NCBI GenBank assembly: GCA_024195585.1
Contig: SWBL01000407.1
Location: forward strand, 1 to 39,850
Direction of reading: 5' to 3'
Source of the DNA: Aureobasidium sp. EXF-3400
Lineage: Eukaryota; Ascomycota; Dothideomycetes; Dothideales; Saccotheciaceae
DNA: 39,850 nucleotides
Part shown: positions 32,436-39,850 of the stretch, in pieces
How the letters are laid out: each line of letters begins with the position of its first letter
Numbering within the stretch: the first letter of the stretch is position 1
The notes under the pieces: model-generated
Seen by the model: the letters and a program-made list of their open reading frames with translations, nothing else
Database searches by the model: none
Told to the model about the DNA's origin: nothing
Translations under genes and position numbers: made by a program

Positions 32436-34685
32436 ATGATAGGTAAGTACATCCTTGTTCGGCTACTCTACCATATCTAAGTAGTTCTCGTACAGACCAT
32501 GTCTTGGGTAGACCATCGGTCAGGTTTCGCAAGTACCAAGTCTTTGCTGTCGTTTCGTTCTGGTCCTACTATCTTTACAAGTATGTCGTTGGTATGCTGC
32601 GTTTGGTAAACTGTGGCTGACAATCTACAAAACAGGGGCAACCCGCATGGCCCGCCGTACCTTCGTCGCATATCCAAACTCATATCCTCACGTTTGACAG
32701 CCTGGCACACGGTTGTCTTGACCCTGATATATCTGTACATCACAAAGAATTTCAGCAAGCTCGTAGGCCTCGAGTGCCCAGAACCGCTTGCCAATCTCTA
32801 CACACGATCCTACTTCCGGGCAACATGGGTCACAACAGCTTTAGATGCAGGCTTCTGGACCGCCATGAACCTACGCCCTATATGGCTGAAAGACCTAGCT
32901 AGTCTTGCATTCTCGGTCTATTACCTCATCTGTGCCGAACAGGCAGATGAGAAGGTGCGCAGAGTAAGAGCTGGCTTGACATTGGAGCACTTGAGGGTCA
33001 GCTGGAACAAACCCAACACACCGTACATCAATTTCTTCGGCAAGCTGATGCGTCCGAAATTGATGCGGTACCCACCACGCGCTATACGCATACCCAGACC
33101 CAGGCAAAGCAGTTATGATGAGCCTATTCAAGCCTGGCTGTATTTTGACGGCCCTATCAGCGATCTGAAGAATCACGACAAAATTGTGCTTGACATTCCT
33201 GGTGGAGGCTTCGTTGCGATGGATCCCAGAGCGCACGATGACAAGTTATTGGCCTGGGGAGCAAGAACGGGTTTGCCCGTCTTAGCATTGGACTACAAGA
33301 AAGCTCCTGAGCACCCCTATCCCTATGCTCTGAACGAGTGTTACGACACTTATCACACTCTGATTGCGACTAAAGGACAATGTATAGGTCTTTCTGGAGA
33401 GACTATGCCTAAGATCGTCATTAGTGGAGATAGCGCCGGTGGAAATCTGGCTGTTGGTCTCATCCTTATGATTCTCCAGTCCGGAAGCACAGCTACTCGC
33501 CGCTGGCAAGGCGAAGCATCGCTTCCCGTACCCGAAGGTGCAGTCCTCATTTACCCAGCCCTCGACATGAACATCGGCAATTGGATGACAGACGAGCAAA
33601 TGTCTCTGATCAAAGACCGCAAGACGCGAAAGACTAACAGGGGTGTTCTGAGCAGAAAGAGCGACGATTACAGGAAACTGACTCCCAACACTCCGCACGG
33701 ATCTGAAGATGAAGAGGACGATACTAGTCCGCCAAAGACGATCCGTACGAATACCGCAGTGCAGCAGTTGACTGACAAACCTATCGTCGCATCGCCTACA
33801 GAGCCTCACACCAGCGCTGCTCATACCGTCGATGCCGCATCTACTGCACCTGTGCCTCAGATGCTACGCACCCGTCTTGCCATGTCTTCCATGATATCCT
33901 ACTTCAATGACCGGGTCTTGACACCTGAAATGATGCGCGCCATGATCGTCTTGTACATTGGCCCACACTCACGGCCAGACTTCTCAACAGACTATCTCCT
34001 ATCACCACTGCTTGCACCCGAAGCACTTCTCACTCGTTTCCCGAAAACCTACATGATGACTGGCGAGCGTGACCCACTTGTCGACGATACCGTCATCTTC
34101 GCAGGCCGGCTGAGGCAAGCCAAATTGGCCCATTGGAATCACCGCAAGGAACTGGGCCTGGTGCGTGAGCGTGATGTGTTCGTCGATACAGATCATGTCA
34201 ACGTAGTCCTCATACCCGGCATCTCTCACGGCTTCTTGCAATTCGCGGGTATATTCCCAGCAGGCTGGAAATACATCTCTCGATGCTCACGCTGGATGGC
34301 TGATCTGTTCCGCGAAGCTGACATGCGTGCCGAGCTAGACGAGGAAGGAGAAGAGACCGACTATTTTGGCAATGAAGCTGGCTTGGGCATGAAAAAGAGC
34401 AATGGCATCAGACACCATCGGCGCATGCCTACCGAATCTTCTGGTGACGAAGACAGGCCACTTGAGATGAGTACATTGAACGGAGGCGCCCGAACGAGTC
34501 CAAAGAAGAAAGGAAGTCCGAGAGGTGGTGGCAGAGCTGTCCGAGGAGCCAGAAATGAGCGACCTAGGAATGAAAGGATGAAGAGTCTGGTCAGCTTGGC
34601 TAGTGAGGATGATCTTTTGGGCAGGAGAATGAAGGGTTTAACAGGCAACCTGATGGGCGATGGAGGCATGCCCCAAACTCCATAG
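32436..34685 (+). CDS. Lipase/esterase of the hormone-sensitive lipase family
   Basis: An alpha/beta hydrolase that probably hydrolyses neutral lipids or sterol esters at a membrane. My model has three exons: 32436-32442 (7 nt), 32496-32580 and 32636-34685, for 713 residues. The N-terminus MIDHVLGRPSVRFRKY leads into two hydrophobic stretches (about 15-31 and 51-70), suggesting membrane anchoring. The nucleophile is Ser297 in SGDSAGGNLA. The likely acid is Asp510 in GERDPLVDD and the base His562 in PGISHGF. The oxyanion region reads IPGGGF (219-223) where most HSL members have HGGG. A low-complexity insertion (about 355-435) and a basic, disordered tail (from about 610) flank the catalytic part. 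The ALDYKKAPEHPYP motif is typical of the family. Confidence 0.88.
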
Positions 34686-35354
34686 TCATCCATACTGTGC
34701 CCTACGAGTGACTGGCATGATCCATTGTTCGAAGTTTGCTAAAGTCCAAAGGGTGTTTATTACATTTTGACGCAGAGCTGTCCGCGACCCTGCCCCTGAT
34801 CGGCCGGCGTCGCGGAACGATCGCCAAGTGGTACTAGCGCCCTTCCACCTCTCCATCCCTTGACTTGGCTTGGACCTGTATCCATGTGTCGACCAATGTT
34901 CTCAAAATAAACATCCTTGAGTAGAGTGAGAAGAGTGTGTGCTCCATCCTTGGAAGAGACGTTCAAATCTTGCCGCGATTGGCATGGCGCTCTGTTGTGG
35001 TGTCCCAGCCGCAGCCTAAAACCCTTGTGCATTGATTTCAGCTTCTGAGCTCGAACTTCCGGACGACGGTGGCTTGCGTTGCGGACACGGCAGAGGCATG
35101 TATCTTTTCCTTGTACTATAGTAAAGTCGAGCCATTGCAACTTGACCTTTTCCCATTCAGCGACAGACTTTCTCTCTCAACGTACAAAATGTACAGCTCT
35201 ACATGTGTACTTCGCGCTCTAGACGCTGATGCTCGTGGGCCCTGAGCTGAGCGTGGGTTTATAATGATATGTTTGGAGCATGAGGAAACTCGACTTTTTG
35301 TCTGTCTCTTTACTACTCAATCATCCGAAGTTAAGACCATACTACAACTTAGCC
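34686..35354. other. Intergenic (about 670 bp)
   Basis: Lipase 3' UTR and promoter of the DUF3176 gene. A minus-strand open frame (34760-35140) has no ATG near its start and no recognisable domain, so it is not called. Confidence 0.5.
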
Positions 35355-37586
35355 ATGGACTCGAGCAATAAATTACCTATCGAGGTGATCCAGACTATTT
35401 CCACCGAAGATGCATCTGCAGACCTGGAGCACCAAGGGACTGTGCAAGAACAAGTCAACACAGATGAACCCTTCAGCGGGACAGACGACTACTGGAAATG
35501 GGAAATCGTGGGTGTGGTTGGGTCCGCACTTGCCTTGATGGGCATCATAATCTTTGCCAGCCATTTCAACAACGGACCAACGCCTTCATGGTCGATGACA
35601 GTGGCCAAATACAACAAGACATTCACGGTCACCATGAATTCCATCTTGTCCCTTCTCAGTACCATTGCCAAGATCTGTGTGCTGATTCCCGTCACGAAGG
35701 GTCTGGGTCAGCTCAAGTGGATCTGGTTTGCGAAGAGAGAACGTTCTCTCAGAGATATCGAGACATTCGAGTCAGCCTCAAGGGGGTTGACTGGAAGCGC
35801 CTTACTTATGTGGAAGCTCAAGTTCAAGTATGAACTCCAAATCGAACAGTTCCCTCAGATGCTAACATTCCCTGGTGTAGACATTTTGCTGTTGTGGCTG
35901 CTCTGGCGATGCTTATCTCGGTCGTCTACGACCCTTTCATCCAAAACCTTGTGTCATACAGCATCGAATATCGTGATGAAGAACAGCTGGGACTTCAACC
36001 ATCTGCTACGCTTTCGTATGCAACAACCTATGATGTATTGGAAGCTGGTGGCAGCGAAAGTAAGCTCATCTGGCAACAAGCTACTCGCTGTAAGACCGCA
36101 ACTGACTAGCCTACAGCCCAGCTGGATGCGATCATGAAAAGCTCACTATATTCCTCAATTTTCGACACCTCAGCATCTTGGGTAACCCCGGACAACTACT
36201 GCGGCACTGGAAACTGCACCTGGCCAAATATGGCGTCGCTAGCTGTATGCGAGCGATGTGTCGACTTTGATCCTTATGGTTACGACCTAACGCTCACACA
36301 AATGAACATGACGTGTAATCCGGATGGCTGTGTAGCCTCATTGCCTGATGGCTTCTCACTGGGTGGGCCACTCAACAATAGCCGTAATGTCATGGCAATG
36401 ACAACAACAGACCAACCAATTGTGCTTACAAACTTCACCAATGCGTTGGGCTATATCCAGTCAATCTTCGCAGTTGATCCTTCAGCCGTCGACAGATTCT
36501 CGTCAAACATCACCGCATACGTTCCATCCAACAATTCGAACATTTATGCCCACGAATGCGCATTGTATGCGTGTGTTCAGGTGATCAACACCACCGCAAC
36601 GACTTTCAGTGGATCCAACACCAAAAACTATAACCCCATCTCAGAACTGATCCTCAAGGAATACACCGACTCCACCATCGACGAGTCCGGAAACATGGTG
36701 TTTGCCCCGATCCCTCAAGAGGACATCAAAGCAATGAACATTTCACATGGCAACTCGACCTTCATCATGCCTGCTGCTTCAGCAAATCTCCTGGGCACCA
36801 TGATCACACGCATTTTTCAGGGTTACGTCACCACTGACTCCAATTCGACCAACTTCCAGTACGATCGCGACGGTACCAACAACACCGATGACTCCAACAG
36901 CGCCGACTACATTCAGTCAATCTTCACCAACAGTGCCCACGAGAACATGAACTCAGGACTGTGCTATGGACCTCAGGGTGGTGATTCACACTTTGTAGCT
37001 GGAGGTCACGGTGACGTCTCGGTGAGTAAGCTGAAGGTACAAATTCAGCGAGCCAGTCTTGCATTTTTAGTTGACGTCGATGAGAGCGCGTCCAGGACGC
37101 CATTTCATCGATGTCAAGCTCGGACTACGAGCTGTCTCGTTGCATAAGTACCACACCTATTTTTCCACAGGACTCTGCTAATTGTACCTTCACCTCAAGT
37201 GCACAGTCAAGAATGTTGCCAAAGGTATGTCTAATGGCTTCAGGTCCGCCGCCTGGTCAGGGCGAGAACTCCTCGTTATTAATGGCTACACGCAATATGC
37301 CACTTCGTGGGTTAGGGTGACCTGGTTTTGGCTGTTCGTGCCCGTCTTGCTCTGGCTCCTTTCTCTCACCATCCTCATCGGGACAGCGATAAAGACACGA
37401 CGGGCAGGTGTGAGGACTTGGCGTACCAATCCTCTTCCCATGGTCTTTTTGGAGATGAGTGATGAGCAGAGGAGGCAGGTGGAGGACCACGATATGACGG
37501 AGCAGGGGTTGGCGCAGAAAGCCAAAGCGTTGAAGGTGAAATTGCATCTTGATAACAATCAAGTAAGACTAGTGAAGTCAGAGTAG
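35355..37586 (+). CDS. DUF3176 multi-pass membrane protein
   Basis: My model has four exons: 35355-35827, 35881-36059, 36117-37021 and 37200-37586, for 647 residues. The first three junctions are clear. The last is less certain: it uses a GTGAGT donor, branch site GCTAAT and acceptor CACCTCAAG, giving a 178-nt intron. Another small exon may lie inside it. Predicted membrane spans: WEIVGVVGSALALMGIIIFA, a weaker one near NSILSLLSTIAKICVLIPV, one at HFAVVAALAMLISVVY, and a last near WFWLFVPVLLWLLSLTILIG. Between the last two is a long, probably extracytoplasmic domain with CGTGNCTWP, paired cysteines and many N-glycosylation sequons. These match the fungal DUF3176 family, whose function is unknown. 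ATG 35280 is an in-frame alternative start; 35355 has the better context (AGCCATGG). Confidence 0.82.
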
Positions 37587-37929
37587 TTAAGCAATTGTAC
37601 TCTAGGAATGATTATACGAAGGTTTTTAACCTCATAGACTATAACACGAATTGACTTTGGAGTAAGATAGGCGAGGACAACAGTAACTATCGATCTCTAT
37701 GACCCAAAGACATATTAAATAACGTTTCCGTCACTATATTCCCTTAGAGGTCTTAAAGTAGTTTTCTTACGAAAGTTCTTTCGATCACTATCTAGACTAC
37801 TCTAAAGTACGAGGATAAGAGAAACAAGAATTATGCTGTGTAGGATAAGAGCTTTATTCAGAAAGGAGGCAACAAAATAACATATCTATAATACACCAAG
37901 ACTCGATACCATAAAGCATACAAACAAAT
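37587..37929. other. Convergent intergenic region, AT-rich, with a dispersed repeat fragment
   Basis: About 340 AT-rich bases between the 3' ends of the DUF3176 gene and the decarboxylase. The first 26 bases include GTACTCTAGGAATGAT (37597-37612), identical to 2133-2148 in the left-hand block. Confidence 0.6.
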
Positions 37930-38528
37930 CTAGAAAGTCTCCGCATCCGCCTCAATAGGCACCAAATCACCCTTTCCCTTGAAACTCTCCAAGATATCAG
38001 CCTGTTCACTCAACATATACCTCTCCACCTGGGACCCTTGCTTGGCCAAACCCCTCCACCTGTCGAAAACCTCTGGGTCTCTCTTGTCTCCTCTAGCTTC
38101 CTTGGGGTTATTCCAGTGACCCTTGGAAAACGCAATCAAAGTGGTGATCTTGGAGTTCTTGATATCGTAGACCAGAGAGCAAATGGTGCCTGTTTCTTCC
38201 AACCAGTTGCATTGCCAGAGTTCGCCAGGACGGATGCATTGGTATGTGCAGGTTTGATAGTTTATGCGGCCGGCCATGGGACCACCGTGAATGGCATCTG
38301 TGGATGGTGTGAGATAATGATTAAGGGACAGGGAAAAAATGGCAAAGACTTACACACGATACGGTCGGAGGAGAAGAACCACATCTCATAACGCCATTTC
38401 TCGGGTGTGCCGTCGGGGGCTTGGGCTGCATAGTCGTAGATCAAGTGTGTGTCTTTGATGTCTTTGTCGAAGGATGCGTCAAGGTCGGTGTTTGTGAGAA
38501 AGGTGGGAAGGCTGTTTGAGTCTGTCAT
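37930..38528 (-). CDS. Phenolic acid (ferulic acid) decarboxylase
   Basis: Cytosolic, cofactor-free decarboxylation of hydroxycinnamic acids such as ferulate and p-coumarate to vinyl phenols, usually as detoxification of plant phenolics. My model has two exons, 38528-38354 and 38297-37930, for 180 residues, with a GTAAGT donor and TCCACAG acceptor joining RIV-Y-AIHGGPMAGR in phase. Family signatures of this small calycin-type barrel are HLIYDYAAQAPDGTPEKWRYEMWF, split here as HLIYDY and WRYEMWFFSSDRIV, then AIHGGPMAGRINYQ and LWQCNWLEETGTICSLVYD. Compared with bacterial PadC, the N-terminus has about 20 extra residues. The substrate is inferred from the family only. Confidence 0.9.
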
Positions 38529-39361
38529 GATGGCTGAATATGACACTGGTATACGGAAAGTGATGTACTGAGGGTCGAATGGTTTAACCGAACCAGAAGA
38601 GTGTTGCAACTACTTATATACGTTCAAGTAAGCTTGGTCAATTGCTGGAGAGTATTGCCAAAGCTGCCATGGAGCTCTTGCATTTTGAGTTTCCAATTCT
38701 AGAGCTCTCATGACGTCTCGTGCCTTCCTTCGTTGTTGCAGGTCGGATGCTTCGGCAACCAACGGTCTGAGGTCCTGAAGCATGCTTATCACGACCAGCA
38801 GCAGCTCGGGCCGAGGGGACTCAGCTCCTACCGATTGCCAACCGAATGAACAAGCATCAAAAAGGCATTCCTGACCGAACCGAACGATAAGATATTAGGA
38901 GATCCGAAGATGCGCCCGTCGCCTTATACAAATATCTGTCGTCATGTTCAAACAGTGTGTTGGCGGTCAAGGGATGAAGGTCTGAAGAGTGATACAGCAC
39001 AGCCTCTGGGATAGATTGTCAATCACAAGCAAAGACAAGACAAGATTCAGAGTTGCAGCACAAAAGAAATCCCGTTGGTGGTTGGTATCATAAGAGAAAA
39101 CATGAAAATTTTGAAAGAAGTTTTTTGAGAGACCTTGTTGGAATGTGTGAAGAGCATTGTCAAAAAACGAACTCCCAAACGCTTTTAAAATGCCCCTGTG
39201 TGATATCATTGGACATTCCATGGACGACCATATCCCGACTCCCGCGAAGCCGATTATGCATGGACGTGACTCTTGACCTGTAGACACGACTTGCGTGTCT
39301 TGTGCCTTAGCCAGCCAGCCTCGTAGCTTTACCCATCCTACTCTGCGTTGAGATGGCAAGT
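38529..39361. other. Intergenic (about 830 bp)
   Basis: Decarboxylase promoter and eS6 3' UTR. A minus-strand 60-codon frame (38610-38792) looks moderately protein-like (LQQRRKARDVMRALELE) but has no recognisable family or neighbour exon, so it is not called. Confidence 0.5.
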
Positions 39362-39850
39362 TTACTTGCGCATGGAGGAAGCACGACGCTTCTTCATCTC
39401 CTGCTGCTGGGACTTGGCCTCGGCAACACGCTTGTGGAGGATGTTGGCGTACTCGGCCTGAGAGTGTGTTAGTGGGATTGTGATGAGAGTAGCAGATAGA
39501 GCAGAGAGAACGTACGGCGGCGTCCTTGGAGGCCTCGGCGTTGCGGCGCTTGAGGGCCATGCGGTGACGCTTGTGCTGGAGACGCTGGGGAGTGACCAGG
39601 CGCTGGATGCGAGGAGCCTTGGTGTAGGGCTTGGCACCCTCCTTCTTGGGCTGGACCTCACGGCGGATGACGAACTTGCGGACCTATTTCACAACACAGT
39701 CAGTATACTTGTACAACTCAGACTCGGTTCGAAAAGATGGTGAATCTTTGAACCGGCGACGATGGAAAGGGGGGTACCCACATCATCATCCTTGCTGAGA
39801 CCGAAGAAGCGGCGGATCTTGGTGGCACGCTTGGGGCCGAGACGCTTGGG
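39362..39850 (-). CDS. RPS6: 40S ribosomal protein eS6 (partial, 5' end outside window)
   Basis: Structural protein of the small ribosomal subunit. Three exons are visible: 39850-39782 (partial), 39683-39516 and 39457-39362. Together they encode the last 111 residues, from [20 protein letters not shown] through [19 protein letters not shown] and [20 protein letters not shown] to the C-terminus [10 protein letters not shown]. The RRASS end is the classical S6 phosphorylation site. Introns are 98 nt (donor GTGGGT) and 58 nt (donor GTACGT). The N-terminal part continues beyond the right edge. Confidence 0.97.

Noticed and set aside
34760..35140. 127-codon minus-strand ORF downstream of the lipase
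   Set aside because: The frame lacks an ATG at its start and shows no domain or splice context; more likely UTR or intergenic sequence.
38610..38792. 60-codon minus-strand ORF upstream of the decarboxylase
   Set aside because: Protein-like composition but no family, no conserved partner exon and no clear way to splice into the decarboxylase.

Overview
This window is nuclear DNA from a filamentous ascomycete (Pezizomycotina; Dothideomycetes is my best guess, an inference from gene content and intron style rather than a proof). The evidence is many short spliceosomal introns (about 50-60 nt, GTRNGT donors, CTAAY branch sites), an intron-bearing tRNA-Lys, and typical fungal genes: SPRY/PPxY Rsp5 adaptor, MIA40, OM14-like protein, DUF3176 protein and phenolic acid decarboxylase. 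All gene models below were assembled by hand from splice signals and reading phase; every multi-exon total closes in frame.

Layout. 1-92: tRNA-Lys(CUU). 240-698: remnant of a zinc-finger-like gene. 700-5,400: gene-poor, repeat-rich block holding eight copies of a short motif (ATATGTTGACCGTAGC-like) in both orientations, a 17-bp tandem repeat, a 69-bp (23-codon) minisatellite and a decayed ORF. 5,413-8,425 (-): glycogen phosphorylase. 9,130-10,059 (-): cyclin-like protein. 11,450-11,896 (+): small unknown protein. 13,112-17,094 (-): NMD factor UPF2. 17,558-19,986 (-): cullin-1. 20,499-21,147 (-): cupin protein. 21,532-23,124 (-): SSH4-like endosomal SPRY protein. 24,491-27,419 (-): transportin (Kap104). 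28,151-28,987 (-): thiamine pyrophosphokinase, divergent from 29,253-30,290 (+) MIA40, followed by 30,595-31,590 (+) OM14-like mitochondrial outer-membrane protein. 32,436-34,685 (+): HSL-type lipase/esterase. 35,355-37,586 (+): DUF3176 membrane protein. 37,930-38,528 (-): phenolic acid decarboxylase. 39,362-39,850 (-): 3' part of ribosomal protein eS6, cut by the window edge.

The genes are mostly unlinked housekeeping functions: carbon storage, mRNA decay, ubiquitin ligation, endosomal sorting, nuclear import, cofactor synthesis, mitochondrial import, lipid hydrolysis and translation. No biosynthetic cluster is evident. MIA40 and the OM14-like gene are adjacent on one strand and both serve mitochondria.

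The most interesting points are splicing oddities: an apparent 2-nt microexon between two canonical introns in the OM14-like gene, a stop-free 57-nt in-frame intron in the thiamine pyrophosphokinase gene, a GC-AG intron in UPF2, and exons of 7, 13 and 19 nt elsewhere. The dispersed motif family of the left-hand block is the best candidate for an undescribed (probably transposon-derived) element.
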